A DNA stretch of 60,714 nucleotides. Origin: Bradyrhizobium sp. S69 (GTDB taxonomy: Bacteria > Pseudomonadota > Alphaproteobacteria > Rhizobiales > Xanthobacteraceae). The stretch's first letter is position 1. Every line of letters begins with the position of its first letter. The notes below the pieces were generated by a model. The model had not been told where the DNA came from and searched no databases. It worked only from the letters and a program-made list of their open reading frames with translations. Below are positions 17,163 through 26,433 of the stretch, in pieces. The stretch covers positions 1 through 60,714 of the forward strand of contig NZ_LMUK01000047.1 in NCBI RefSeq assembly GCF_009766005.1, given 5' to 3'. The translations under genes were made by a program, and so were the position numbers.

Positions 17163-17183
17163 CCGTCATCCCCGGGATGACGG
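17163..17183. repeat. 21-bp palindrome (REP-like)
   Basis: CCGTCATCCC and GGGATGACGG flank one central C, in the 157-bp gap between the CoxL-like gene start and the murJ stop. A second short inverted repeat, ATTGTC/GACAAT, lies at 17189-17207 next to the murJ stop. Confidence 0.6.
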
Positions 17184-17207
17184 TTCCTATTGTCCAACGC
17201 TGACAAT

Positions 17208-18737
17208 TTAGCTGCGCACCAGTGACCTCAGCCAGCCGGTACCGAACAGCAACAGAATGGAGCCGGCGTAGACGATCGCGCCGACCGCGATCAGCACCAA
17301 CAAGGTGGTCTCGTCGCGAAACGCGGGCAATTGCGCGAGGTAGGCGCTTGCGAGTTTCGCAGCTGCCCAAAGTGCCGCCGCCAGCACGGCGCCGGATGCG
17401 GCGAACTTCGCCAGCGATTTTATCAGCGCGCGATCGAGATCGAGGTAGCCGGCCCGCACCGCGAAGCCGAGCACCAGCAAGAGATTGATCCAGGCGCCGA
17501 CCGCGGTCGCCAGCGCCAGGCCGACCTGCGCCAGCGATGCCATCAGCAGGACCTTCAGGGCCAGATTGGCGGCGAGGCCGGTGAGCGACGCCTTCACCGG
17601 GGTCGCGGTATCCTTGCGGGCGTAGAAGGCCGAGACCGCGCTGCGGATCATCACGAACGGAATGAGGCCGACCGCATAGGCGGCGAGCGTGGCGCCGGCG
17701 GCCGCGGCATCGGCCTTGGTGAAGGCACCGCGCAGGAACACCGCGCGCATGATGATTTCAGGCACGGTGATGAAGGCGGCGACGAACGGCACCGAGGCCA
17801 ACAGCGTGAATTCAAAGGCCCGGCGCTGCGCCGCCGCGGCTCCGGCGTCATCGCCGGCCGTGATCCGCCGCGACATTTCCGGCAGCAACACCGTACCGAT
17901 CGCAATGCCGATGACGCCGATCGGCAACTGATAGAGCCGATCGGCGTAATACAGCGCCGACAAGGCGCCCGCCGGCAGAAAGGTCGCGATGATGGTGTCG
18001 GCAAAGATCGCGACCTGGGTTCCCATCGACCCCAAGGTCGCCGGGCCGATCGCGCGAAAGAAGGCGCGGACGTCTTCGTCGAGCCCAAGCTGTGCAAAGC
18101 GCGGCAGGCCGCCATGACGGCCGAGATCGCCAGCCAGCAGGAAATACTGCAGGAAACCCGAAATCAGCACGCCCCAGGCCGCGGCATGGCCGACGCTCGG
18201 AAAAAACGCCGCAAGCGCCAGGGTCGCCATCATCGAGATGTTGAGAAAGATCGATGCCGCCGCGGCGCTGGCATAGCGATGCATCACATTGAGCATGCCG
18301 CCGTAGAGCGTCACCAGGGTGATCAGCAACAGATAGGGAAACGTGATGCGGGTCAGCTCGATCGCAAGGCGGCGCTGTTCGGAATCATCGGCAAAACCGG
18401 GCGCCAGAATGCCGATGACCTGCGGCATGAACAGCCACGCCGCCACCAGGAGAACCACTTGCGACAGGAACAGCAGCGTGAAGATGTGGCTTGCGAACAA
18501 TCGCGCCGAGCCCTCGCCGCCCTTGCCCTGGACATGGGCATAGGCAGGAATGAAGGCAGTGTTGAAGGCGCCTTCGGCAAAGATCGCGCGAAAATTGTTC
18601 GGCAGCCGCCACGCCACGTAAAACGCGTCCGCAACCGGCCCGGCGCCGAGAAACGCCGCGAGCATGATATCGCGCGCGAGGCCCGTCAGCCGCGAAAGGA
18701 GCGTATAGCCGCCGACGGTGAAGATACGACCGAGCAT
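17208..18737 (-). CDS. murJ: Lipid II flippase MurJ (MviN)
   Basis: A 509-residue protein with about 14 membrane segments of the MVF/MOP fold. The N terminus (FTVGGYTLLSRLTGLARDIM) and the segment RLPNNFRAIFAEGAFNTAFIP are strongly conserved in MurJ. It flips the peptidoglycan precursor lipid II across the inner membrane. The start codon lies only 10 bp from repeat copy 2, so the CTAGAGC hairpin would be in its leader, and its ribosome-binding site is weak (AGAAGCGG). Confidence 0.95.
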   Translation of the reverse strand: MLGRIFTVGGYTLLSRLTGLARDIMLAAFLGAGPVADAFYVAWRLPNNFRAIFAEGAFNTAFIPAYAHVQGKGGEGSARLFASHIFTLLFLSQVVLLVAAWLFMPQVIGILAPGFADDSEQRRLAIELTRITFPYLLLITLVTLYGGMLNVMHRYASAAAASIFLNISMMATLALAAFFPSVGHAAAWGVLISGFLQYFLLAGDLGRHGGLPRFAQLGLDEDVRAFFRAIGPATLGSMGTQVAIFADTIIATFLPAGALSALYYADRLYQLPIGVIGIAIGTVLLPEMSRRITAGDDAGAAAAQRRAFEFTLLASVPFVAAFITVPEIIMRAVFLRGAFTKADAAAAGATLAAYAVGLIPFVMIRSAVSAFYARKDTATPVKASLTGLAANLALKVLLMASLAQVGLALATAVGAWINLLLVLGFAVRAGYLDLDRALIKSLAKFAASGAVLAAALWAAAKLASAYLAQLPAFRDETTLLVLIAVGAIVYAGSILLLFGTGWLRSLVRS

Positions 18738-18746
18738 GCGCCGCTT

Positions 18747-18887
18747 CTAGAGCCTTTTCCGTTCCGATGGAATCGGAACGGGGCTCTAGCCTTTTGTTTT
18801 GACGCGTTTTCTTCACGCGAACCGGTGCCCACGGAGCCTGTCATCGGGCGCGCGTTCGCGCGACCCGTTGGCTCGAAAACGCTCTAG
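18747..18887. repeat. CTAGAGC-bounded palindromic repeat, copy 2
   Basis: Same architecture as copy 1. The inner stem is CCGTTCCGAT with ATCGGAACGG, the outer stem CTAGAGCC with GGCTCTAG, and a TTTT bulge interrupts the left arm. The far end is GCTCTAG, so the element has short terminal inverted repeats. It fills the space between the aminotransferase stop and the murJ start. The C-to-T change relative to copy 1 in one arm is matched by G-to-A in the other. Confidence 0.8.
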
Positions 18888-18917
18888 CGCATACGGCGGC
18901 GCTTCAAAACGGCGAAA

Positions 18918-20069
18918 TCAGGACGAAAGCGCGCCACGCACAGCCCTGATGATCCGCTCCTGCGTCGGCTCGTCGAGATAGGCATGCATCGGCAAGCTGA
19001 TGACATCGTCGGAGAGCTGCTCGCTGACCGGCAAGCCGCCCTCGGCGACCGGATAATCCCGGTAGGCGGTCTGCTGATGCATCGACTTCACGTAATAGAT
19101 CGCGGTCGGAATGCCCTGGGCCTTCAGCGCGGCGGCAAAACCGTCGCGGTTCACGCCCTCGGGCAGCCGGATGGTGTATTGCGCCCAGACCGAGCTGCAG
19201 CCGGCCGCCAGATGCGGCACGGTCACGACATTGCCGAGGCCGCGCGCATAGCGCTCGGCGACCTCGTTGCGCGCGGCGATTTCGTCGTCGAAGATCTTCA
19301 GCTTCTCAAGCAGGATCGCGGCCTGCATGGTGTCGAGGCGGCCGGTCAGACCCAGCCGGACATTGTCGTATTTGTCCGAACCCTGGCCATGGACACGGAT
19401 GCTGCGCAAGGTCTCAGCTAGGTCGGAATCGTCGGTGAAGATCGCGCCGCCATCGCCGAAACAACCCAGCGGCTTTGCCGGGAAAAAGCTGGTCGCGGTG
19501 GCATGGCCCAGAGTGCCAAGCCGGCGGCCTTTGTAGCGGGCGCCAAAGCCTTGCGCGGCGTCATCGAGCACGAACAGGCCTTCGGCTTCGGCGACCGCGG
19601 CAATGGCGTCGTGATCGGCGCTCTGCCCGAACAGATCGACCGGAATCACCGCCCGGGGCTTGAGGCCCTGTTTCTTGGCCGCCACGATGCCTTTTTTCAG
19701 CGAGGCGGCGTCGATGTTGAAGGTCGCTTCGTCGACATCGACGAATACCGGTGTTGCGCCGGTCAGCGCCACCGCTTCGCCGGTCGCGCAAAAGGTGAAA
19801 GAGGGGCAAATCACCGCATCGCCGCGGCCGATGTTCTTTGCCATCAGCACCATCAACAGCGCGTCGGTGCCGCTGGCGCAGCTTACGACATGTTTGGCGC
19901 CCGAGAACTCGGCGAGCCGCGCCTCGAGCTCGGTGACTTCCGGACCGTTGATGAACAGGCAATGGGTCAGCACGCGGGCGACCGCTTCGTCGATCGACTT
20001 GCCAAGCCGGCGGCGCTGCGCGCCGATGTCGATAAAGGGCACGGGATTCGGGGGGATGTGCTGGTTCAT
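18918..20069 (-). CDS. DegT/DnrJ/EryC1-family sugar aminotransferase (GnnB-like)
   Basis: A 383-residue PLP enzyme that aminates a keto-sugar nucleotide. SCASGTDALLM binds the cofactor phosphate, and Lys199 in SFFPAKPLGCFGDGG is the Schiff-base lysine. I use ATG 20069 (GAAGAAGG ahead); a longer frame to 20174 is basic, low-complexity sequence. It follows a Gfo/Idh/MocA oxidoreductase by 32 nt. Such pairs make 3-amino sugars: GnnA/GnnB give UDP-GlcNAc3N for lipid A, WbpB/WbpE related uronates. Bradyrhizobium lipid A is known to carry 2,3-diamino-2,3-dideoxyglucose, which favours the GnnB role; that is inference. Confidence 0.88.
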   Translation of the reverse strand: MNQHIPPNPVPFIDIGAQRRRLGKSIDEAVARVLTHCLFINGPEVTELEARLAEFSGAKHVVSCASGTDALLMVLMAKNIGRGDAVICPSFTFCATGEAVALTGATPVFVDVDEATFNIDAASLKKGIVAAKKQGLKPRAVIPVDLFGQSADHDAIAAVAEAEGLFVLDDAAQGFGARYKGRRLGTLGHATATSFFPAKPLGCFGDGGAIFTDDSDLAETLRSIRVHGQGSDKYDNVRLGLTGRLDTMQAAILLEKLKIFDDEIAARNEVAERYARGLGNVVTVPHLAAGCSSVWAQYTIRLPEGVNRDGFAAALKAQGIPTAIYYVKSMHQQTAYRDYPVAEGGLPVSEQLSDDVISLPMHAYLDEPTQERIIRAVRGALSS

Positions 20070-20101
20070 GAAGCCTTCTTCGACAACAAGTTGAGAGCGG
20101 A

Positions 20102-21121
20102 TCAGCCGACGGCGCGGCGCGGGCCCTTGAGGGACGAAGCGGCGGCGGCGGGCCGTGCCGGGGTTTCCAGGCAACGGATCGCTATTTGGAGGCTGGCGAC
20201 GCCTTCATCGCCAGTCACCGCGGGCACGCCATTGGTGCGCACCGCATGGAGGAACGCGATCAACTCGGCGCGCAGCGGCTCATCATGGCCGACCGGCAGA
20301 TGGCGCATCGAATAACTGCCGTCCGGCTTGAAGCCGAAGCACTCGGTGACCTGGCGGGTCAACAGATCGCCCATCACATATTTGCCGCGGGTCGCGACCG
20401 TGACGTTGCGCGCCTTGAACGGCGTCAGCCAGTTGGTGTTGATATGCGCGAGCACCCCGGAGGCAGTGCGGAACTGCAACAGCGCGATATCCTCGCGTTC
20501 GGCCACCGCGCTCGAGAGTTGCGGCTGCACCTCGACGATATCGGACTCGGTGAACCAGCGGATCAGATCGATGTCGTGCACGGCGAGGTCGATGACCACG
20601 CCGACATTCGACATCCGCGGCGGGAACGGACCGACCCGGGTGATGGCGATCGAAAGGATGTCCTCGCCCGATATCGCCTGCTTGATGGCGGCGACGGCGG
20701 GATTGAAGCGCTCGACATGGCCCACCATCAGCGTCACGCCGGCTTCGCGGGCCCTGGTGACGATCTCCTGGCCTTCCTCGACCGAGGAGGCGATCGGCTT
20801 TTCGACCAGCACATGAATCTTGCGCGCGATGGCGGCGAGCGAAAGCTCGTGATGCAGATGCGTCGGTGCCGCGATGGTCACGGCATCGACGCCCTCGGCG
20901 ACCAGTTCGTCAAAACTCTCGAAGGTGCGGCAGCCGGTCAGTTCGGCGGCCCGGGTCCGATGCGCCGGCAACGGATCGACGATCCCGACCAATGTCGTAT
21001 CCGGCAGGCCGGCCAGCACGCGGGCATGGTTGCTGCCCATCACGCCGGCGCCGATGACCCCGATGCGCAGCGATTGCTTCGCGTCGCTCTTTCCGCCCGA
21101 TGCGGACCCTTTGGAACTCAT
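20102..21121 (-). CDS. Gfo/Idh/MocA sugar-nucleotide dehydrogenase (GnnA-like)
   Basis: A 339-residue NAD(P)-dependent oxidoreductase. The Rossmann motif GVIGAGVMGSNHARVL is near residue 25, followed by VEKPIAS, which holds the conserved EKP lysine, and a substrate-domain motif VGHVERFNPAV. It would oxidise C3 of a UDP-amino sugar for the adjacent aminotransferase. ATG 21121 is chosen; a TTG at 21136 is possible. This is the first gene of the two-gene unit and is preceded by a long gene-free region. Confidence 0.87.
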   Translation of the reverse strand: MSSKGSASGGKSDAKQSLRIGVIGAGVMGSNHARVLAGLPDTTLVGIVDPLPAHRTRAAELTGCRTFESFDELVAEGVDAVTIAAPTHLHHELSLAAIARKIHVLVEKPIASSVEEGQEIVTRAREAGVTLMVGHVERFNPAVAAIKQAISGEDILSIAITRVGPFPPRMSNVGVVIDLAVHDIDLIRWFTESDIVEVQPQLSSAVAEREDIALLQFRTASGVLAHINTNWLTPFKARNVTVATRGKYVMGDLLTRQVTECFGFKPDGSYSMRHLPVGHDEPLRAELIAFLHAVRTNGVPAVTGDEGVASLQIAIRCLETPARPAAAASSLKGPRRAVG

Positions 21122-22091
21122 CCCGTCAAACCCCAATGATAGCCATATAATAGCTTCGTCTTGAACGCCCCGGTGGTTCTCCTAGCATGCCGCCACAAAT
21201 GTGGCGAATGCCGAGCACGCATCCCGAACACGTTTTGATTCAAAGAATTACACCCGACGAATCAGAGCGATGACGCGAACATCGACATTCCCTGCTATCC
21301 TGGAAAACAACAGGGAAATCACGTGATTCAAGCCGTTTTACACCTCCAGAAATCGCAAAAGAGTCCCTTTCCGGCAGCTTCTTCCGGCAAAATAGAGGCG
21401 GCAATTCAGTAAGGGCGTTTTTGAGGCGTAACAGGGAGAACTCCTTGAAGAACAGGAAGAAATCTGGAAACAAAGGGTCCATTTCTTGCACACCATGTTT
21501 CGCGTTCTCGCCGATTAATTCCGTGCTGGCCTGTTTTAACCCTAAGTGGCCTATTTTGATTTCAGCAGTTACCCTAGTTCGAGTTCACTGCGCGGACTCA
21601 AAAATCGAGCGGCCACAACCGCGGAGCAGTGATGTAATCATGAGACGAAGCGGCCAGGAAGTTCGTGGTTTGCTTGCGGCTGAGCGACACCTCGGCTTCA
21701 ACGTGTCGAGCACGCAGGCCGGCTCCTCAACAGCGGCATCTTATCGGCTTTGGTCGAGGTCGCAACGATGAACACGAGCGGACGGGATCGATACCGATCC
21801 CCGTACTTGATCCACTGCGCCTGCCGACGGGCCACATTAAGATGATTCCGCTAGGCGGCAAGTCGATCTATCCAAATCGCGAGAGACCAACTCGATGCGT
21901 CGATCGACACAGGTCGTTGTCGGCAGCCTTGCCCGCCAACTCTTCTGTGAAGATTCACAACATCTGCCAACCACGGGATTTAGCACGGGAAACGGTCTAG
22001 CTTCGAGGACCCAGCTCACGGCGTTCTTGAGTGGAAATCATTTAGTATGATTCGGGTTGGACCCTTGGAATTAGATTGAGACTCCTCGTCA
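21122..22091. other. About 970-bp region without a recognisable gene
   Basis: The leftmost 150 bases presumably hold the promoter of the oxidoreductase operon. From about 21200 to 22091 base composition is visibly lower in GC than the flanking left genes. Short open frames on both strands carry no pattern I recognise. It borders an AT-rich acyltransferase gene whose other side is also gene-poor, so decayed acquired DNA is likely. Confidence 0.5.
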
Positions 22092-24023
22092 ATGTCGATA
22101 GCGCAGCAATATCAAAAAATGGCTCCCAACGCGTATCGTCGCGATATCGACGGCTTAAGAGCGATTTCCATCATCGTCGTGGTAAGTTACCATGCCTTCC
22201 CTACAGTCGTTCCAGGTGGATTTGTCGGTGTAGACGTATTCTTCGTTATATCCGGCTATTTAATTACAAAGATCATCTTGGATGGGTTGGCAGTAGACAA
22301 CTTTGCAATTTCTTCTTTCTACGCGCGGCGTATTCGACGAATCTTCCCTGCCCTGCTCGTTGTTCTCTGTACGACCTACGCTGTCGGCTGGATCGTACTA
22401 CTGCCCTCGGACTTCAAGAAGCTGGCCGAAAACATCGTCGGCGGTGCGGGCTTCTTCTCTAATCTTCTTCAGCTGCGAGACGCGAATTATTTCGATCCCG
22501 ACGCATTAACGAATCCGCTTTTACATCTCTGGTCCCTGGGCATTGAAGAGCAATTTTACATTCTATGGCCGCTGCTCTTGATCGTCTGCAACGGACCGCG
22601 CCGATTCATTGCCCTGACTTTGATCGTTGCGATTCTGTCCATGGGAACAAACCTCTATCTTGTCATCAGCCACCAACAGACAGCGGCGTTTTATTCACCC
22701 ATCAGCCGCGCATGGGAGCTACTGATAGGAGCGCTGGCTTTACAAAGGGATACTCGCGAGAACTTAGATATATCGGGCTTTTGGCGTAATGTAGCGGGCG
22801 GGATTGGCTTCCTATTGATTATAGGAGCTTCCTTACTGCTAGATAAAACTTCAAAATATCCCGGATGGTGGGCGCTGATACCGGCCCTAGGTACGTTACT
22901 TTTGCTAAATAGCGCAGGGTCGATTGTAAACCGACATCTACTCTCTCACCCCAAGACAGTAATCTTTGGTCTCATTAGCTATCCCTTGTACCTCTGGCAT
23001 TGGCCACTCCTGACGTATCTCGGGATTTTGCGAAATGACAACCCAAATTCGCTCGAAATTGTCGTCACGGTTGTTATCTCGATCATGCTTGCGTGGGCTA
23101 CATTTCGCTTTATCGAGTCGCCCGTGCGGCAGCGAGGCCCCGTAACGATTTACCTCGCAGCCGGCATGACATCGATCGGGGTCATCGGACTATGCACGAT
23201 AGTGGGTAACGGCTTCGGCTTTAGATTTCCGTCCCAAGTAAGAGATATTGCCGCGCTGCGCACGAGAATTTCTTCCAAGAACAACACAGGCTTTCGCGAA
23301 GCCTGCTTTCTTGATCGCGACGACAGTTTGCTAACGCCGCGGGGACAGTGCATTGAGAGCGGAAGAGGTCCATTGATTTTCGTTTGGGGGGACTCAACGG
23401 CCGCGACACTTTATCCCGGCTTGAAGAAAGAACAGCAATTTAACGCGTTTCGAATAGCTCAATTTACTGCGGCTAGCTGTGCGCCAGTTGTTGATTCAAG
23501 CGAGACAACGGTTCGCTCTACCTGCGCCGCGATCAACGATCAGACCCTTGGCTTTGTGAAGACTTCCTCCCCAGATATCGTACTCTTGCACGCCATGTGG
23601 AACGAAAAAAGCGATTTTGAGAACCTTCATAACACCATCTCCCAACTAAAATATATCGGCGTACCGCGAATCGTGATTCTTGGCCCCGTTCCTGTCTGGA
23701 AGCGCGAACTTCCGTTCGATCTAGTCAATGCTTACCGCTGGCAACGCTCGCTGCCGAATAGAATGACCAGCGGCGTCGCCGGCTCGTCGGCAGATGCGGT
23801 TATGGAGAGATTTAGTAACAGTCAGAACGTTGAATATATTTCGGCCTGGCACATCTTTTGTAACTCGGAGGGGTGCCTCACCCGCCTGGGGCCGTCAGCC
23901 GACGATGTCGTGACTTGGGACAATGCGCACCTTTCAACACGGGGCTCCGAATTCGCCGTTCACTCCATGATCACTGACTTGCTGCCTACTCATCCCACCG
24001 GACCTACAGGAATAACTCGGTGA
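22092..24023 (+). CDS. OafA/YrhL-type membrane acyltransferase with C-terminal SGNH domain
   Basis: A 643-residue protein. Residues 15-370 form an acyltransferase-3 domain with about ten membrane segments; the family motifs RRDIDGLRAISI, VVSYHAF and GVDVFFVISGYLI are intact. A periplasmic SGNH domain follows, with nucleophile block VWGDSTAATLYPGL and a C-terminal DNAHLS for the Asp-His pair. Such fusions O-acetylate O-antigen or other cell-surface glycans. GC is far lower than in neighbours (21 of 60 bases G or C in 22801-22860), a sign of transfer. The start is uncertain: ATG at 22092 has a weak site, and 22119 is possible. Confidence 0.9.
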   Translation: MSIAQQYQKMAPNAYRRDIDGLRAISIIVVVSYHAFPTVVPGGFVGVDVFFVISGYLITKIILDGLAVDNFAISSFYARRIRRIFPALLVVLCTTYAVGWIVLLPSDFKKLAENIVGGAGFFSNLLQLRDANYFDPDALTNPLLHLWSLGIEEQFYILWPLLLIVCNGPRRFIALTLIVAILSMGTNLYLVISHQQTAAFYSPISRAWELLIGALALQRDTRENLDISGFWRNVAGGIGFLLIIGASLLLDKTSKYPGWWALIPALGTLLLLNSAGSIVNRHLLSHPKTVIFGLISYPLYLWHWPLLTYLGILRNDNPNSLEIVVTVVISIMLAWATFRFIESPVRQRGPVTIYLAAGMTSIGVIGLCTIVGNGFGFRFPSQVRDIAALRTRISSKNNTGFREACFLDRDDSLLTPRGQCIESGRGPLIFVWGDSTAATLYPGLKKEQQFNAFRIAQFTAASCAPVVDSSETTVRSTCAAINDQTLGFVKTSSPDIVLLHAMWNEKSDFENLHNTISQLKYIGVPRIVILGPVPVWKRELPFDLVNAYRWQRSLPNRMTSGVAGSSADAVMERFSNSQNVEYISAWHIFCNSEGCLTRLGPSADDVVTWDNAHLSTRGSEFAVHSMITDLLPTHPTGPTGITR

Positions 24024-24257
24024 ATTTGACTCCCCGATATCATCCTGTGGTCTCTGGCGAGCTTTCATATTGATCGCCGTGGGTAACGAAACGCTGAAGC
24101 GAACAACGACCGCTCAACTTTTTAATTCGTAAGATCGACGCACCTCCGATCGAGACATTGTGTTGATGCTAGCGACGTTCGGCCGAAAAACGGCATGCGC
24201 GTCCATCGATATCGACGGGTCTGAACTAGTCGCCCTTGATCGTGAGAAGCCGCTTTA

Positions 24258-24395
24258 TCGCGTCTGGAAGCCGATAGCCTCGGGAAATGCAAATAGCTCG
24301 ACGACATCCGGCTTCCGTTAGCTCGCCTCCACCGCCGCGACGAACGATTGGCACCTCTTTAGCCGGTTTGCCACCACCGTTTGGGTGAGGCCAGC
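24258..24395 (-). pseudogene. Decayed XRE-family helix-turn-helix regulator
   Basis: One minus-strand frame reads AGLTQTVVANRLKRCQSFVA, then AVEAS, a stop, RKPDVVELFAFPEAIGFQTR, and another stop. This matches the helix-turn-helix and following helix of short XRE regulators (family pattern AGLTQ, VA.RL, QSFV..E.GER, DVVE, A.A.G). Stops lie immediately before AGLTQ, where GER would be, and after QTR. The frame therefore cannot make the protein, yet the pattern is too complete for chance. No longer intact copy occurs in the window. Confidence 0.65.
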
Positions 24396-24681
24396 CTACT
24401 TACGCTTGTAGATCGGGAAGGCCCGCAAGGTGCCGCGAAGAATGAAGCGTCGAGTGGTTATGGGTAGCCGATGGCTGAATGTTCGTGGAATATCGTTCGC
24501 TACCGCGCGCTACGGCAGGAGATGCCAGAAGTCTGCAGTCAAAACGCGATCGAAGCCATACTGCGTAGGATTGACCTTCCAGGCTTACCGCAGCGTCCAA
24601 ACAACTGGCGCAGGACCACACAAAAACAAAACGCAGAACAATGGCGCAGCGATCCAGTAGCGAACGTCAAATTGAAACAAG

Positions 24682-24840
24682 ATGGCCAAACACGGCATCG
24701 ACGAAGGCTCGCTCAATGCCGAAGTGTTCGTGCAGGCGCACGAGTGGTTCATTGTGCTCGACAACCTGATTCAGTCGGCACAAACGCGACGCGTGCTACT
24801 GTTCAGAGAAATCAATGGGCCACGCTCTCTTGGGAGATCA
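24682..24840 (+). pseudogene. Possible fragment of a rhizobial accessory hypothetical protein
   Basis: The frame starting at 24682 contains a segment (EVFVQAHEWFIVLDNLIQSA, then QTRRVLLFREI) that resembles the C-terminal region of hypothetical proteins common in rhizobial accessory DNA, where a DRMI..AEARR..ALREI pattern is usual. After about 50 residues the resemblance ends. The match is from memory and weak. Confidence 0.25.
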
Positions 24841-25015
24841 AGCGCCGTGGCGCGCCAAAATGCGGCAGCACACCCCTCAGTAGATATCAGACGTCACTCT
24901 GTCGGAACGCGTAAATTTGGTCGACGCAACTTCGCAACTAGGCGGGAATTTAAGCCACAGCCTCTCAACTCCCGTAAAAAGCTCAGCTGACGTCTCACTG
25001 CCGGATACTGTTCGA

Positions 25016-26428
25016 TCACGACCGCTGATAATCGTCCTCGATGCGGATGATGTCGTCTTCGCCTAGATAGCTGCCGGTCTGAACCTCGATCAGTTCCAAC
25101 AGAATCTTACCGGGATTTTCCAAGCGGTGGATGGCACCGATCGGGATATAAATCGATTCATTCTCATGCACGATCTTGACCAGCTCATTGACGGTCACGC
25201 GCGCGGTGCCGCGCACCACAATCCAGTGCTCGGAGCGGTGATGGTGCTTTTGCAACGAGAGCCGCCCGCCCGCCTTCACCGCGATGCGCTTGACCTGGTG
25301 ACGGTCGCCATTGTCGACCGATTGATAGCTGCCCCAGGGACGATGCACCTTGAGATGGCTTTCGGTCACTTCCGGCGCCACCGTCCTTAGCCGCGCGACT
25401 AGTCTTTTCAACCCGTTGGCGTCCTTCTGGCGCGATACCAGCACCGCGTCCTGAGTCGCCACGACCACGAGATCGTCGACTCCTTCGAGCGCGACCAGCG
25501 CCTTGTCCGTCGAGACGTTGCAGTTGCGCGAGTCCTCGAACACGGCGGTGCCCTGCGCGGCATTGCCCTGGCCGTCCTTGTCAGACAATTCCCACACCGC
25601 ATGCCAGGAGCCGACGTCGGACCAGCCGTACGACACCGGCACCACCGCGGCGCGCGCGGTCTTTTCCATTACCGCGTAATCGATCGAGATCGCGTCGGCC
25701 TTCGCAAATGATTCCGGATCGAGCATAACAAAACCGAGATCACGTCCGGCTTTGTCGATGGCATCGCTCACTACCTGCACGCTGCCGGCATCGACATTGC
25801 GGTATTCGTCGAGCAGCACGGAGGCACGGAACATGAAGTTACCGCTGTTCCAGAGATAGCCCGCCTTGATATACTCGGCTGCCGTTGCCGGATCGGGTTT
25901 TTCCACGAACTTTGCGACCGAGCGGACGTCACCGGAAATGATCTCGCCGGGACTTATATAGCCATATTCGGTGGCGGCGCGCTCGGGCTCGACCCCGAAG
26001 GTCGCGATATGTCCGCTGCTGGCGACGACCAATCCCTGCCGGCAGGCAGCAAGAAACGCCGCAGTGTCGCCGACCACGTGATCGGCGGCGAGCGCCAACA
26101 CTGTCGCCTCGTGATCGCGCGTTTCCGCAAATACCGCGCCAGCGACGATCGCCGGACCGGAATCTCGGCGCACCGGCTCAAGCAGAATATCAGCCTCGAG
26201 CCCGATCTCGGTTAATTGCTCCAGCACCATAAAGCGATACGCCGTGTTGGTGATCACGATCGGACGCTCGAACAGCGCCTTGTCCGACACCCGCAGGATC
26301 GTATCCTGAAACGTCGAGCGCTTGCCGAACAGCGACAAGAACTGTTTCGGACGGACCTCGCGCGAGGCCGGCCACAGCCGTGTTCCAGCGCCGCCGCACA
26401 TGATTAGTGGAATAATTCGTCGGTCCAT
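25016..26428 (-). CDS. manC: Mannose-1-phosphate guanylyltransferase/mannose-6-phosphate isomerase
   Basis: A 470-residue bifunctional enzyme making GDP-mannose. The N-terminal nucleotidyltransferase has the pyrophosphorylase signature LIMCGGAGTRLWPASRE and RPKQFL. The C-terminal cupin isomerase domain from about residue 350 has HRPWGSYQSVD and the metal-binding QKHHHRSEHW. ATG 26428 has AAGG ahead and lies 5 nt after the lspL stop, so the two form an operon. GDP-mannose would feed the LpcC-like mannosyltransferase and O-chain assembly. Confidence 0.93.
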   Translation of the reverse strand: MDRRIIPLIMCGGAGTRLWPASREVRPKQFLSLFGKRSTFQDTILRVSDKALFERPIVITNTAYRFMVLEQLTEIGLEADILLEPVRRDSGPAIVAGAVFAETRDHEATVLALAADHVVGDTAAFLAACRQGLVVASSGHIATFGVEPERAATEYGYISPGEIISGDVRSVAKFVEKPDPATAAEYIKAGYLWNSGNFMFRASVLLDEYRNVDAGSVQVVSDAIDKAGRDLGFVMLDPESFAKADAISIDYAVMEKTARAAVVPVSYGWSDVGSWHAVWELSDKDGQGNAAQGTAVFEDSRNCNVSTDKALVALEGVDDLVVVATQDAVLVSRQKDANGLKRLVARLRTVAPEVTESHLKVHRPWGSYQSVDNGDRHQVKRIAVKAGGRLSLQKHHHRSEHWIVVRGTARVTVNELVKIVHENESIYIPIGAIHRLENPGKILLELIEVQTGSYLGEDDIIRIEDDYQRS

Positions 26429-26433
26429 CAGCG

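Larger units (their letters stand above)
24024..25015. other. About 990-bp gene-poor region with decayed coding remnants
   Basis: No intact gene is recognisable. On the minus strand a broken XRE helix-turn-helix reading frame is clear at 24258-24395. On the plus strand a fragment near 24682-24840 resembles the C-terminal part of a rhizobial hypothetical protein. The region lies between the low-GC acyltransferase and manC and looks like eroded accessory DNA. Confidence 0.6.

Noticed and set aside
15509..17203. 564-residue plus-strand open frame opposite the CoxL-like gene
   Set aside because: Antisense shadow of a gene with intact molybdenum hydroxylase motifs; no recognisable protein.
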